Shown: positions 29,096-38,497 of the stretch, piece after piece
Position numbering within the stretch: the first letter of the stretch is position 1
How the letters are laid out: each line of letters opens with the position of its first letter
Assembly: GCF_001618005.1 (NCBI RefSeq)
Contig: NZ_LQXA01000019.1
Span: 62,001 to 126,000 of the forward strand
Origin: Clavibacter tessellarius
GTDB lineage: Bacteria; Actinomycetota; Actinomycetes; Actinomycetales; Microbacteriaceae
Direction: 5' to 3'
DNA: 64,000 nt
Made by a program: the position numbers and the translations under genes
Notes under the pieces: model-generated
Database searches by the model: none
What the model saw: the letters and a program-made list of their open reading frames with translations, nothing else
Told to the model about the DNA's origin: nothing

Positions 29096-29160
29096 AAGCG
29101 CTGGCCCCGGGCGCCCGTGAGCGCTCGCCGTGGTCTCGGAAGCCCGTCGCGCCGCCGCCG

Positions 29161-29166
29161 TAGACT
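29161..29166 (+). promoter_or_regulatory. Predicted -10 of leaderless cca promoter
   Basis: TAGACT, 8 nt before the ATG at 29175; no Shine-Dalgarno lies between. Confidence 0.45.
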
Positions 29167-29174
29167 GTCCGACC

Positions 29175-30605
29175 ATGCACAGCGTCGCACAGGCCCTCGA
29201 GCGTCTCCGCGAGCTGGCCGCATCGCCCCCGGTCGCCGTGCTCGCGCGCGCCTTCCACGAGGCGGGCCACGAGCTCGCCCTCGTCGGCGGACCGGTGCGC
29301 GACGCGTTCCTCGGCCGTGCCGCCACCGACCTCGACCTCACCACGGATGCCCGCCCCGACCGCATCCTCGAGATCGTGAAGCCCGTCGCCGACGCCCACT
29401 GGGACATCGGCCGCGCGTTCGGCACGATCGGCGCGCGCGTGAAGGGGGAGCAGGTCGAGATCACGACCTACCGCACCGACCAGTACGACGGCGTGTCCCG
29501 CAAGCCCGAGGTCGAGTTCGGCTCCTCGCTCGAGGAGGACCTCGTGCGCCGCGACTTCACGGTGAACGCGCTCGCCGTGCGCCTGCCGCAGGTCGTGCTG
29601 GTGGATCCGTCCGGCGGCATCGACGACCTCCTCGCGCAGGTGCTCCGCACGCCCGTGGCCCCCGAGGTCTCCTTCGGCGACGACCCGCTCCGCATGATGC
29701 GCGCCGTCCGCTTCGCCTCCCAGCTCGGCTTCCGGCTCGATGACGCGGCGCTCGCCGCCATCCGCGACATGGCCCCGCGGATCCTCGACATCTCCGTCGA
29801 GCGCGTGAGCGACGAGCTCAGCAAACTGCTGCGCACGCCCGAGCCGCGCGCCGGCCTCGACCTCCTCGTGGAGGGCGGCCTCGCGGAGCACGTGCTGCCG
29901 GAGCTGCCGGCGATGAAGCTCGAGGCCGACGAGCACCACCGTCACAAGGACGTCTACCAGCACTCCCTCCAGGTGCTCGACCAGGCCATCGACCACGAGC
30001 GCAGCCGCCACCCGGGCGAGGCGCCGGACCTGGTGCTCCGTCTGGCGGCGCTCCTCCACGACATCGGCAAGCCGTCGACGCGGCGGCTGGAGCCGGGCGG
30101 GGTCGTCACCTTCCACCACCACGACGTGGTCGGCGCGAAGATGGCGAAGCGCCGCCTGCGCGCGCTCCGCTTCGACAACGACACCATCGCGTCGGTCTCC
30201 CGCCTCGTCGAGCTGCACCTCCGCTTCTTCGGCTACACGGAGGGCGGCTGGACCGACTCCGCCGTCCGCCGGTACGTCCGCGACGCCGGCCCCGACCTCG
30301 AGCGCCTGCACATCCTGACCCGCGCCGACGTCACCACGCAGAACCGCCGCAAGGCCGACCGCCTCGGATTCGCGTACGACGACCTCGAGACCCGCATCGC
30401 CGAGCTCGCCGAGCAGGAGGAGATGGCGGCCGTGCGGCCGGACCTCGACGGCGAGGCCATCATGCGGATCCTCGACGTGCCGCCCGGCCCGGTCGTCGGC
30501 CGCGCGTACCGCTTCCTCCTGGAGCTGCGGCTCGACGAGGGCCCGCTCGACGAGGACGAGGCCACGCGCCGCCTCGTCGCGTGGTGGGCGGCCCAGCAGG
30601 GCTGA
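29175..30605 (+). CDS. cca: CCA tRNA nucleotidyltransferase
   Basis: The 476-residue class II nucleotidyltransferase adds or repairs the CCA end of tRNAs. The N-terminal catalytic site is [20 protein letters not shown] (metal Asp at about 52 and 54), then [11 protein letters not shown] and [18 protein letters not shown]. An HD domain follows ([16 protein letters not shown] with HHHDVVGA). tRNA-Ala here lacks an encoded CCA, so the enzyme is needed. The start at 29175 is favoured over the upstream ATG at 29130 because of the adjacent -10 and family alignment. Confidence 0.95.
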   Translation: MHSVAQALERLRELAASPPVAVLARAFHEAGHELALVGGPVRDAFLGRAATDLDLTTDARPDRILEIVKPVADAHWDIGRAFGTIGARVKGEQVEITTYRTDQYDGVSRKPEVEFGSSLEEDLVRRDFTVNALAVRLPQVVLVDPSGGIDDLLAQVLRTPVAPEVSFGDDPLRMMRAVRFASQLGFRLDDAALAAIRDMAPRILDISVERVSDELSKLLRTPEPRAGLDLLVEGGLAEHVLPELPAMKLEADEHHRHKDVYQHSLQVLDQAIDHERSRHPGEAPDLVLRLAALLHDIGKPSTRRLEPGGVVTFHHHDVVGAKMAKRRLRALRFDNDTIASVSRLVELHLRFFGYTEGGWTDSAVRRYVRDAGPDLERLHILTRADVTTQNRRKADRLGFAYDDLETRIAELAEQEEMAAVRPDLDGEAIMRILDVPPGPVVGRAYRFLLELRLDEGPLDEDEATRRLVAWWAAQQG

Positions 30606-30777
30606 TCCGCCGCTCCCGCATGCCGACGCGGATCCGGCTGGTGCGCCTCCTCCCCATCCGGTAGTCTTGCGAGGTTGTCCGCCCGGCGGCGGGATTCCCC
30701 TCCTCCGCGCGGACAGATGCACATACCCTCCTGTCGCAGATCGTCTGCGACCGTTCAAGTCCGAAGGAGGTGGGTTA
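30606..30777 (+). promoter_or_regulatory. Leader region of the rpsF operon
   Basis: A 172-nt gap holds a -10-like TAGTCT (30662-30667) and a strong AAGGAGGT ribosome binding site (30764-30771), giving a leader of about 100 nt. Confidence 0.45.
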
Positions 30778-31242
30778 GTGACGCATCAGTACGAACTCAT
30801 GGTGATCCTGGATCCCGAGATCGATGAGCGCACCGTCGCTCCCAGTCTCGACAAGTTCCTCAACGTCATCCGCACCAGCGGTGGCACCGTCGACAACGTC
30901 GACGTCTGGGGCCGTCGTCGACTGGCGTACGAGATCAACAAGAAGAACGAGGGCATCTACGCCGTCGTCCAGCTCACCGCCACGAGCGAGGCCACGCAGG
31001 AGCTCGACCGCCAGCTGGGTCTGTCCGAGGCCGTCATGCGCACCAAGGTGCTGCGTGCCGAGGAGGCCATGGCCATGGTCGCCACCGCTGCGAAGCTCGC
31101 CGACGAGAAGGCCGCCCGCAAGGCCGCCGCCACGTCCAAGGCCGCAGACGCCGCGCCCCAGGCGCCCGCCACGGACGCCGCTCCGGCGACGCCCGGCAAG
31201 CCGGCGGCGCAGGCCGCTTCCAGCGAGAAGACCGGGGAGTAG
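30778..31242 (+). CDS. rpsF: 30S ribosomal protein S6 (bS6)
   Basis: From GTG the 154-residue protein has the S6 fold ([19 protein letters not shown] to [19 protein letters not shown]), then an Ala/Pro/Lys-rich tail of about 50 residues that is longer than the usual 95-100-residue protein. The perfect AAGGAGGT six bases upstream fixes the start against the longer frame from 30667. It begins the conserved rpsF-ssb-rpsR-rplI operon. Confidence 0.96.
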   Translation: MTHQYELMVILDPEIDERTVAPSLDKFLNVIRTSGGTVDNVDVWGRRRLAYEINKKNEGIYAVVQLTATSEATQELDRQLGLSEAVMRTKVLRAEEAMAMVATAAKLADEKAARKAAATSKAADAAPQAPATDAAPATPGKPAAQAASSEKTGE

Positions 31243-31245
31243 TCG

Positions 31246-31794
31246 ATGGCCGGCGAAACCATCATCACGGTCGTGGGCAACCTCACCAGTGATCCGGAGC
31301 TGCGGTACACGCAGAACGGGCTGGCGGTAGCCAACTTCACCATCGCCTCCACGCCGAGGTCCTTCGACCGCGCGAGCAACGACTGGAAGGACGGCGACGC
31401 CCTCTTCCTCCGTGCGAGCGTGTGGCGCGAGTTCGCCGAGCACGTGGCGTCCTCGCTCACCAAGGGCTCGCGTGTCGTCGCGACCGGCCGCCTCAAGCAG
31501 CGGTCGTACGAGACGAAGGAGGGCGAGAAGCGCACCTCCATCGAGCTCGAGGTCGACGAGATCGGCCCCTCGCTCCGGTACGCCACGGCGCAGGTCACCC
31601 GCGCATCGGGCGGCGGCGGCAACGGCGGAGGCAACTCCGGCGGTGGCGGTCGCGGCCAGTTCGGCGGCGGGCAGCCCCAGCAGCAGGTGGCCGAGGAGCC
31701 GTGGGGCACCCCCGCGAGCTCCGGCGGAGGCAACTCCGGCGGCGACGGCGGCTGGTCCAACCCCGGCAACTTCAACGACGAGACGCCCTTCTAG
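31246..31794 (+). CDS. ssb: Single-stranded DNA-binding protein
   Basis: The 182-residue SSB has an N-terminal OB fold ([58 protein letters not shown]), a Gly/Asn-rich flexible linker (about 115-165) and the acidic protein-interaction tip NFNDETPF. It coats single-stranded DNA and recruits replication and repair proteins. It starts 3 nt after rpsF. Confidence 0.97.
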   Translation: MAGETIITVVGNLTSDPELRYTQNGLAVANFTIASTPRSFDRASNDWKDGDALFLRASVWREFAEHVASSLTKGSRVVATGRLKQRSYETKEGEKRTSIELEVDEIGPSLRYATAQVTRASGGGGNGGGNSGGGGRGQFGGGQPQQQVAEEPWGTPASSGGGNSGGDGGWSNPGNFNDETPF

Positions 31795-31830
31795 GGCTCG
31801 TCGCACTACGTACGAAAGACAGGAAGAATC

Positions 31831-32094
31831 ATGGCTGGAAAGAGCAGCGGCGACCGCCGCAAGCCTCTCCGCGGAGCCAAGGGCGGCAAGAACGCCGCCC
31901 CGGCGAAGTCCATCCGCGTCGGCGTCATCGACTACAAGGATGTCGCCACCCTCCGCAAGTTCATCTCCGAGCGGGGAAAGATCCGCGCTCGTCGCATCAC
32001 CGGTGTCTCGGTGCAGGAGCAGCGCCTCATCGCGCGCGCAGTCAAGAACGCGCGTGAGATGGCACTTCTCCCCTACGCCGGCTCCGGCCGTTAA
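31831..32094 (+). CDS. rpsR: 30S ribosomal protein S18 (bS18)
   Basis: The 87-residue protein has a basic N-terminus and core [20 protein letters not shown] then [20 protein letters not shown], which bind 16S rRNA with S6. It has no cysteines, so it is the zinc-free form. GGAAG precedes the ATG. Confidence 0.96.
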   Translation: MAGKSSGDRRKPLRGAKGGKNAAPAKSIRVGVIDYKDVATLRKFISERGKIRARRITGVSVQEQRLIARAVKNAREMALLPYAGSGR

Positions 32095-32105
32095 GGGGTA
32101 ATGGA

Positions 32106-32558
32106 ATGTCGAAAGTGATCCTCACGACCGAGGTCTCCGGCCTCGGTTCCCCCGGCGACGTCGTCGAGGTCAAGAACGGGTTCTCCCGCAACTACCTCGT
32201 CCCCCAGGGCTTCGCGGTCATCTGGAGCCGTGGCGGCGAGAAGCAGATCGAGCAGATCAAGGCCGCGCGTGCCGCTCGCGAGCACGCGACCATCGAGGAG
32301 GCGCAGGACCTCAAGAGCCGCCTCGAGGCCAAGGTCGTCAAGCTGACCGTCAAGGCCGGCCAGGGCGGGCGCCTCTTCGGCTCCGTCAAGACGTCCGACA
32401 TCGCCAAGGCGGTCGAGGAGTCCGGCATCGGCCAGGTCGACAAGCGCAAGATCGAGATCCCCAACGCCATCAAGGCCACGGGGAACCACGAGGCCACGAT
32501 CCGGCTCCGTGACGACATCGTCGCCACGATCAGCCTGCAGGTCGTCGCCGCGAAGTAA
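32106..32558 (+). CDS. rplI: 50S ribosomal protein L9 (bL9)
   Basis: The 150-residue two-domain protein has an N-terminal rRNA-binding part ([36 protein letters not shown]), a long linking helix and a C-terminal domain ([17 protein letters not shown]). Length is normal. It is the last gene of the operon and is followed by a hairpin terminator. Confidence 0.97.
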   Translation: MSKVILTTEVSGLGSPGDVVEVKNGFSRNYLVPQGFAVIWSRGGEKQIEQIKAARAAREHATIEEAQDLKSRLEAKVVKLTVKAGQGGRLFGSVKTSDIAKAVEESGIGQVDKRKIEIPNAIKATGNHEATIRLRDDIVATISLQVVAAK

Positions 32559-32572
32559 CGCAGCACGAGTTC

Positions 32573-32603
32573 GATGGCGGTGGGCATGATGCCCACCGCC
32601 ATC
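32573..32603 (+). terminator. Hairpin terminator after rplI
   Basis: A 13-bp perfect stem (32573-32585 with 32591-32603) with an ATGAT loop lies 14 nt after the rplI stop. Confidence 0.7.
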
Positions 32604-33012
32604 GGCGGTTAACCGGCCGGTCAGAGGGCCCTCGATCCCCAGCCCCATCCACAGGCCAAGCCGTAGCAGAAGAACTCTCAAGCCCTGGTGCAGACTACTT
32701 TTCCCACATCGGGTGTGGAACTCGCAGAGCCTGGTCAGAAGCAGATTCGGCCCGGATATTCGTCCGAAGTGCACAGGCTTGTCCCCAGGTAGTCCACACG
32801 ATGCCCGGCGTTTCGCCCACTTTGTCCACACCCCCATCCACAGGCGCATTTGGTGCCGCGGTGCGTCGATCCATATCGTGGGGCAGCGCCCGTCGAACGG
32901 GCCGCCACGGGCCCGTCAGGAGCCCGGCCGACACCCTCTCGAGCCGTGTCGGTGGTCCGAGCTAGAACGGTCGTGCGGGCGCATCCGCCCAGCCGACCGA
33001 GGGGAGCCGCAC
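32604..33012 (+). promoter_or_regulatory. Upstream region of dnaB with DnaA-box-like repeats
   Basis: This gene-free gap holds a same-strand series of DnaA-like 9-mers: CCATCCACA (near 32645 and at 32834-32842), TTTCCCACA (around 32700), TTGTCCCCA (about 32779), TAGTCCACA (32790-32798) and TTGTCCACA (32822-32830). Only the last is one mismatch from consensus. DnaA control of dnaB is possible but unproven. Confidence 0.4.
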
Positions 33013-34392
33013 GTGTCCATCGCCCATCTGGGTCTCGCCGGCGAACGGGACGAGCGCGACAAGCGCGCCGGCCACGAGCGCACGCCGCCGCACGACCTCC
33101 TCGCCGAGCAGAGCGCCATCGGCGGCATGCTCCTCAGCAAGGACGCCGTGGCCGACGCGGTCGAGCAGGTGCGGGCGATCGACTTCTACATCCCCAAGCA
33201 CGAGATCATCTTCGACGCCATCCTGTCGCTGTACTCCCACGGCGAGCCGACGGACGTCATCGCCGTCACCGACGAGCTCACGAAGCTCGGCGAGCTGAGC
33301 CGCGCCGGCGGTGCCGACTACCTGCACACGCTCACGAGCGTCGTGCCCACGGCGGCCAACGCGGGCTTCTACGCGTCCATCGTCGCGGAGAAGGCGGTGC
33401 TGCGGCGCCTGGTCGAGGCGGGCACCCGCATCGTGCAGATGGGCTACGCCAGCGAGGGCGAGGTCGTCGACCTCGTGAACAACGCGCAAGCGGAGATCTA
33501 CGGCGTCACGGGCGGCGTCGAGGCGGAGGACTACGTCCCGCTCACGGACGCGGTCACGGTCGCCATCGACGAGATCGAGGCCGCGAAGGGCAAGGACGGC
33601 CAGATGACCGGCGTGCCCACGGGCTTCGCCGACCTGGACGCGCTCACCAACGGCCTGCACCCGGGCCAGCTCATCATCGTCGCCGCGCGCCCCGCGCTCG
33701 GCAAGTCCACGCTCGCGCTCGACTTCGCGCGCGCCGCGAGCATCAAGTACGACATGCCCTCCATCTTCTTCAGCCTCGAGATGGGGCGCAGCGAGATCGC
33801 GATGCGCCTGCTGTCCGCCGAGGCGTCCGTGCCGCTCCAGAGCATGCGCAAGGGCACCGTGGACGCGCGCGACTGGACCACCATCGCGCAGACCCGCGGC
33901 CGCATCAACGACGCCCCGCTCTACATCGACGACAGCCCCAACATGACGCTCGTCGAGATCCGCGCCAAGTGCCGGCGGCTCAAGCAGAAGGTCGGGCTCA
34001 AGCTCGTCGTCATCGACTACCTGCAGCTCATGACGAGCGGCAAGAAGGTCGAATCGCGACAGCAGGAGGTCTCGGAGTTCTCGCGCGCGTTGAAGCTCAT
34101 GGCGAAGGAGCTGCAGGTGCCGGTCATCGCGCTGTCGCAGCTGAATCGCGGTCCCGAGCAGCGTGCCGACAAGATGCCGGCCATCTCCGACCTCCGCGAG
34201 TCGGGTTCGCTCGAGCAGGACGCCGACATGGTCATCCTGCTGCACCGCGAGAGCGCCTACGAGAAGGACAACCCGCGCGCGGGCGAGGCCGACTTCATCG
34301 TGGCCAAGCACCGCAACGGGCCGACGGGCACCATCACGGTCGGCTTCCACGGGCACTTCTCGCGCTTCGCGGACATGCCCGCGGGCGGGTAG
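33013..34392 (+). CDS. dnaB: Replicative DNA helicase DnaB
   Basis: The 459-residue hexameric helicase unwinds DNA at the fork. The N-terminal primase-contact domain begins PHDLLAEQSAIGGMLLSKDA. The RecA-like motor has Walker A ARPALGKSTLALDFA, Walker B KLVVIDYLQLM, and RESGSLEQDADMVILLHRE. No intein interrupts it, in contrast to some actinobacterial dnaB genes. The GTG start (VSIAHLGLAGE) has GAGGGGAG six bases upstream; the frame extends to 32713 through non-coding sequence. DciA is the likely loader. Confidence 0.97.
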   Translation: MSIAHLGLAGERDERDKRAGHERTPPHDLLAEQSAIGGMLLSKDAVADAVEQVRAIDFYIPKHEIIFDAILSLYSHGEPTDVIAVTDELTKLGELSRAGGADYLHTLTSVVPTAANAGFYASIVAEKAVLRRLVEAGTRIVQMGYASEGEVVDLVNNAQAEIYGVTGGVEAEDYVPLTDAVTVAIDEIEAAKGKDGQMTGVPTGFADLDALTNGLHPGQLIIVAARPALGKSTLALDFARAASIKYDMPSIFFSLEMGRSEIAMRLLSAEASVPLQSMRKGTVDARDWTTIAQTRGRINDAPLYIDDSPNMTLVEIRAKCRRLKQKVGLKLVVIDYLQLMTSGKKVESRQQEVSEFSRALKLMAKELQVPVIALSQLNRGPEQRADKMPAISDLRESGSLEQDADMVILLHRESAYEKDNPRAGEADFIVAKHRNGPTGTITVGFHGHFSRFADMPAGG

Positions 34393-34479
34393 CGGGCGGC
34401 TCCGCCACCCGCGCCGAGGCCCTCAGCTGCGCCGAGACCGCATCGACGCCGCCATGCCTCGCGGCGTCGCGACCGCGGC

Positions 34480-34935
34480 TCAGGGCGCGAAGTAGAGGTG
34501 CGCGTGGGCGGCGCAGCCGGGGTTGAAGGCGGCCCGGCAGGTCGGGCAGGAGTCCGCCGCGAGGTACTCGGGCACGGTCATGGTCGCGCGGCAGACGCCG
34601 CAGAGGGCCGCCGGTAGATGCTGCTCGGCCCGGGGGATCACCGCGAGCGGGTGGTCCGCGACCGCCGCGTGGCAGAGGTGGCACGAGTACCAGGCGTCGC
34701 AGCAGGGGGCACGGAGGGCGACGACGTCGAGCTCCGAGCCGTAGTGGATGCAGCGGGTCTCGGCGTCGATCGCCGGGCCGCGCACGACGATGGCGGCCGG
34801 CGCGGGGGCGTGACCGGTCGGGCCGGTCACGTGCGCATCCCCGCCGGATGGCCGGATCGGGGTGTGACCGGCCGAGGGGGTCACACGTCCGGCGACGGGC
34901 AGGGGAGCGGCGCCAGCCGCATCGGAACCGGTCAT
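34480..34935 (-). CDS. CHY zinc-finger protein
   Basis: The 151-residue protein has a low-complexity N-terminus with near-repeats (GHTPIRPSG, HVTGPTGHA), then a Cys/His-rich domain: TRCIHYGSELDVVALRAPCC, WYSCHLCHAA, CGVCRATM, CPTCRAAFNPGC. This is the CHY finger, which binds several zinc ions; in eukaryotes it is linked to ubiquitin ligases and mitochondrial import, in bacteria its role is unknown. It follows prfC by 13 nt. The true start may be further inside, near TRCIHYG, because the first 55 residues look unconserved. Confidence 0.8.
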   Translation of the reverse strand: MTGSDAAGAAPLPVAGRVTPSAGHTPIRPSGGDAHVTGPTGHAPAPAAIVVRGPAIDAETRCIHYGSELDVVALRAPCCDAWYSCHLCHAAVADHPLAVIPRAEQHLPAALCGVCRATMTVPEYLAADSCPTCRAAFNPGCAAHAHLYFAP

Positions 34936-34948
34936 GCCGGACTCGGCG

Positions 34949-36574
34949 TCACGCGTCCGGCAGCGCCGTCGCGGCGTCGACGAGGGTGAGCTCGGGGCTG
35001 TCGCGCTCGATCGCCTTGAGGCGCCACGGCGTCGTGATCAGGGCGATGTGCGTGCCGTCGGAGCGCACGAGCACCTCGACGCCGATCGTCTTCGCGAGGG
35101 CCGGCGCGGAGGCGGCGTCGGTGATCCGGGCCACCTGGTACTCGAGCGGCTCCATGCGCAGGGGCGCGCGGAACTCGTTCGTCATGCGCTCGACGACGAC
35201 CTCGAACTGCATGGGGCCGACCGCGCCGAGGACGGGGGCCTGGTCGCCGCGGAGGTCGGAGCGCATCACCTGGATGACGCCCTCGTGGTCGAGCTGCTCG
35301 ATGCCCTTGCGGAACTGCTTGTGCGTGCTGGTGTCCTTCGAGCGGACCACGCGGAAGAGCTCGGGGGCGAACTGCGGCAGGCGCGGGAACGTGACGGGGG
35401 CGCCGTCGAAGAGCGTGTCGCCCACGCGGATGTTCGAGGCGTTCACGAGGCCGACCACATCGCCCGGGTACGCGTCGTCGACCGTGGAACGCTCGCGGCC
35501 GAACAGCTGCTGCGCGTACTTGGTGACGAACGGGCGGCCGGTCTGGGCGTGCGTCACCGTCATGCCGCGGTGGAAGACGCCCGAGCAGATCCGCATGAAG
35601 GCGAGGCGGTCGCGGTGCGCGGTGTTCATGCCCGACTGCACCTTGAACACGAAGCCGGAGAAGTCCTCCTCGACGGGACGGGTGCGGTCCTTCTCGTCGG
35701 GCCGCGGCTGGGCGGCGGGCGCGATGGCGTCGAGCGCGTCGAGGATGTGGGTCACCCCGAAGTTGAGCACCGCGGCCGCGAAGAGCACGGGCGTGGTGCG
35801 GCGGGCGAGGAACGACTCCTCGTCGTGGTCCTGGCCCTCCTCGTGCAGGAGCTCGCTCTCCTCGACGGCGTCGGTCCAGGCGGATCCGGCCGCGGCCAGC
35901 GCCTCCTCCGGCGACATGCGCGTCTCGGGGGCGATGCTCGCGCCGCCGGCCGTGCGGGTGAAGTGCACGCACTCGCCGGTGGAACGGTCGACGACGCCGA
36001 AGAACGCGCCGGACTCGCCGACCGGCCAGGTGAGGGGGGTGGGGAGGAGGCCGGTGCGCTCCTTGATCTCGTCCATGAGGTCGAGCGGCTCGCGGCCCGG
36101 GCGGTCCCACTTGTTGATGACCGTGATGATCGGGATACGGCGCTGGCGGCACACCTCGAAGAGCTTCATGGTCTGCGTCTCGAGGCCGCGGGAGGCGTCG
36201 ACGAGCATGATCGCGGCGTCCACAGCGGAGAGCACGCGGTAGGTGTCCTCGGAGAAGTCGGCGTGGCCGGGGGTGTCGACGACGTTCATGACGGTGTCGC
36301 GGTGGGTGAACTGGATCGCCGCGGAGCTCACCGAGATCCCGCGCTCCTTCTCCATGTCCATCCAGTCGGAGACCGTGGACCTCCGGCCCTGCTTGCCGTG
36401 CACGGCGCCCGCGGATCCGATGGCGTGCGCGTGCAGCAGCAGCGCCTCGGTGAGCGTGGACTTGCCCGCGTCGGGGTGGGAGATGACGGCGAAGGTGCGA
36501 CGGCGGGACGCCTCGCGCAGCACGGGGGAGGCGGAGGCCGAGGCGGGCGCGCGGGGAGGGGTGATGGTCGACAC
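34949..36574 (-). CDS. prfC: Peptide chain release factor 3
   Basis: The 541-residue translational GTPase removes RF1/RF2 after termination. G1 is SHPDAGKSTLTE, the switch I region is EKERGISVSSAA, G3 is VDTPGHADFSED and G4 is INKWDRPGRE. RF3-specific C-terminal parts (GPMQFEVVVERMTNEF) distinguish it from EF-G. The GTG start (VSTITPPRAP) has GGGGAGG directly abutting it, an unusually tight spacing; no better in-frame start is seen. Confidence 0.95.
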   Translation of the reverse strand: MSTITPPRAPASASASPVLREASRRRTFAVISHPDAGKSTLTEALLLHAHAIGSAGAVHGKQGRRSTVSDWMDMEKERGISVSSAAIQFTHRDTVMNVVDTPGHADFSEDTYRVLSAVDAAIMLVDASRGLETQTMKLFEVCRQRRIPIITVINKWDRPGREPLDLMDEIKERTGLLPTPLTWPVGESGAFFGVVDRSTGECVHFTRTAGGASIAPETRMSPEEALAAAGSAWTDAVEESELLHEEGQDHDEESFLARRTTPVLFAAAVLNFGVTHILDALDAIAPAAQPRPDEKDRTRPVEEDFSGFVFKVQSGMNTAHRDRLAFMRICSGVFHRGMTVTHAQTGRPFVTKYAQQLFGRERSTVDDAYPGDVVGLVNASNIRVGDTLFDGAPVTFPRLPQFAPELFRVVRSKDTSTHKQFRKGIEQLDHEGVIQVMRSDLRGDQAPVLGAVGPMQFEVVVERMTNEFRAPLRMEPLEYQVARITDAASAPALAKTIGVEVLVRSDGTHIALITTPWRLKAIERDSPELTLVDAATALPDA

Positions 36575-36635
36575 CTCCCCATGGTACGAGGCCGTCGCGT
36601 GAGGGTCGTCGCCCCGAGCGCCAGGGCCCCGGTGA

Positions 36636-37025
36636 TCAGCGCGCGCGGAGGCGGTCGAGGAACTCGTCGGCCATCGCGAGGTGCTCGGCGAGGCGGCGTC
36701 GGCGCTCCTCGGCGTCGGCGATGAAGGCCGCGAGGTCGGCGCGGAGGGTCGCGGTGTCGTCGTCGGGGCCGGCGGCGTCGAGGGCATCGGTGACCTCGAG
36801 CAGGCGCATCATCTCCTCGAGCGAGAAGCCGAGCGGCTTCATCCGGCGGATGAGGAGGAGGCGCTCGAGGTCGTCGGCCGTGTAGAGGCGGAAGCCGCCG
36901 TCGGAGCGGCCGGACGGACGCAGCAGCCCGGTCTCGTCGTAGTGGCGGAGCGTGCGGTGCGACAGGCCGGTGCGCTCGGCGAGCTCGCCGATCTGCATGG
37001 TCGCGGGACCTGCGGTGCGCGCCAT
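36636..37025 (-). CDS. MerR family transcriptional regulator
   Basis: The 129-residue regulator has the MerR winged helix (QIGELAERTGLSHRTLRHYD, ETGLLRPSGRSDGGFRLYTA) and a short coiled dimer helix (LRADLAAFIADAEERRRRLA). No effector-binding domain or metal-binding cysteines are present, so the signal is unknown. Start MARTAG has GGAGG five bases upstream. It is divergent from the glycosyltransferase gene, and the prfC gene lies 61 nt downstream. Confidence 0.88.
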   Translation of the reverse strand: MARTAGPATMQIGELAERTGLSHRTLRHYDETGLLRPSGRSDGGFRLYTADDLERLLLIRRMKPLGFSLEEMMRLLEVTDALDAAGPDDDTATLRADLAAFIADAEERRRRLAEHLAMADEFLDRLRAR

Positions 37026-37241
37026 GCGGGCCTCCAGACGGGCTCCGCCCTCGGCGGGACGGATGGGACGTGGTGCGGCCGGGTGACCGCATCGCTCCAT
37101 TCTCCCCGATCGCGGGGGCGGGCAGACGCCCCCGTCCGGGGCTGCTGTCCGGCTGCTGTCCGGGGTCGGCGGCCGGCGCAGCGCCCGTCGCGCTCGCACC
37201 GGCGGCGCGCCCGCGCGCGGGATGGCGCCGGTCGCCGCTCG

Positions 37242-37247
37242 TAGGAT
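37242..37247 (+). promoter_or_regulatory. Predicted -10 of leaderless glycosyltransferase promoter
   Basis: TAGGAT, 7 nt before the ATG at 37255. Confidence 0.5.
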
Positions 37248-37254
37248 CGAGCGC

Positions 37255-38448
37255 ATGAGGATCGCGTTCGTCTCGCTGCACACGTCGCCGATCCAGACCC
37301 CCAGCACCGGCGACGCGGGCGGGCTCAACGTCTACCTCCTCGAGCTCGCGCGCAGCCTCGGGCGGCAGGGGCACGAGGTGCGGCTGATCACGCGCGCGAC
37401 CGGCCCCGGACCCTCCGCGCCCGTCCCCGTCGCGCCGGGCGTCGAGCTGCTGTCGCTCGTGGCCGGACCCGCGGGCCCGCTCGCGAAGGAGGACCTGCCC
37501 GGGATCACGGCGGCCTTCGCGGACGAGCTGGCCGCGCTGCCGCGCGCCGACGTCGTGCACTCCCACTACTGGCTGTCGGCCGTCGCGGCGCTGCCGGTCG
37601 CGCGGGCGTGGGGCGTCCCGCACGCGCTCACGCTGCACTCGGTCTCCGCCGGCAAGAACCGGCGCCTGGTGGCCGGCGACACCCCCGAGCCGGCCTCGCG
37701 ACTCGCGGCGGAGGCGCGGCTGGTGCGCGCATCGGACCTGGTGGTCGCGTCGGCGGAGTCGGAGAAGCGGCTGCTCGTGGAGGCGTACGGCGCGGATCCC
37801 GCTGCCGTGCACGTCGTCGCGCCGGGTGTGGAGGAGGCGTTCCTGCGCGAGCCGTCGGGGCGCGACGACGACGGGCGGGCGCGCATCGTGCTGCTCGGGC
37901 GGATCCAGCCGCTCAAGGGGCAGGACGTGGCGCTGCGGGCGCTCGCGCTGACGGACCCGGCGACGCGTCCGCTCCTCGTGCTCGCCGGCGGCGTCTCGCC
38001 CGGACGGGACGCGTACGCGGCGAGCCTGCACGCCCTCGTGCGCTCGCTGGGGCTCGACGGCGACGTGGTGTTCGCGGGGCCGCTCGACCGCGCCGCGACC
38101 GCCCGGACGCTCGCGGGCGCGCATCTCGCGCTGATGCCGTCGGCCGCCGAGACCTTCGGGCTGGTCGCGCTCGAGGCGGCCGCCTGCGGCACGCCCGTGG
38201 TCGCATCGCGCACCGAGGGGCTCGTCGACTCCGTGCGCGAGGGCGTGAGCGGCGTGTTCGTGGAGACGCGGGATCCGGCCGACTGGGCCCGCGCCATCGA
38301 GGGCCTCCTGGCGGACCGGGCGGGCCTCGCCCGGCTCTCGGCCTCGGCGCGCGCACACGCGGCCGGGCGCACCTGGGATGTCGCCGCGGCGGATGTGGCG
38401 GGGGAGTACCGGGCGCTCGTCGCGGGTCGGGCGGTGCGCGCGGGCTGA
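37255..38448 (+). CDS. GT4 glycosyltransferase, MshA-like
   Basis: The 397-residue GT-B enzyme starts MRIAFVSLHTSPIQTPSTGD, then AGGLNVYLLELARSLGRQGH, closely like MshA (GDAGGMNVY), which makes the first intermediate of mycothiol. HSHYWLSAVAALPVA and the acceptor/donor site AETFGLVALEAAACGTPVVAS are typical of family 4. It is shorter than characterised MshA, and no other mycothiol gene is nearby, so a different sugar transfer is possible. A 19-bp tandem repeat covers its stop codon. The start is supported by the adjacent -10. Confidence 0.83.
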   Translation: MRIAFVSLHTSPIQTPSTGDAGGLNVYLLELARSLGRQGHEVRLITRATGPGPSAPVPVAPGVELLSLVAGPAGPLAKEDLPGITAAFADELAALPRADVVHSHYWLSAVAALPVARAWGVPHALTLHSVSAGKNRRLVAGDTPEPASRLAAEARLVRASDLVVASAESEKRLLVEAYGADPAAVHVVAPGVEEAFLREPSGRDDDGRARIVLLGRIQPLKGQDVALRALALTDPATRPLLVLAGGVSPGRDAYAASLHALVRSLGLDGDVVFAGPLDRAATARTLAGAHLALMPSAAETFGLVALEAAACGTPVVASRTEGLVDSVREGVSGVFVETRDPADWARAIEGLLADRAGLARLSASARAHAAGRTWDVAAADVAGEYRALVAGRAVRAG

Positions 38449-38468
38449 GGCGGTGCGCGCGGGCTGAG
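38431..38468 (+). repeat. 19-bp tandem duplication over a stop codon
   Basis: GCGGTGCGCGCGGGCTGAG occurs twice in tandem (38431-38449, 38450-38468). The first copy contains the stop of the glycosyltransferase; the second repeats it in the non-coding tail. Confidence 0.9.
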
Positions 38469-38497
38469 GCGGAGGCTGCCGCCCCGTCGCCACGTGC

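Noticed and set aside
23486-29743. A 2085-codon open frame on the plus strand opposite trxA, trxB, murJ and DUF6049
   Set aside because: It is antisense to four well-supported genes. In very GC-rich coding DNA, stop codons are rare in the other frames, and its translation is low-complexity Arg/Glu/Gly/Ala with no motif.
26802-30758. A 1318-codon open frame on the minus strand across DUF6049 and cca
   Set aside because: It is in a shadow frame of DUF6049 and antisense to cca, with compositionally biased sequence and no domain.
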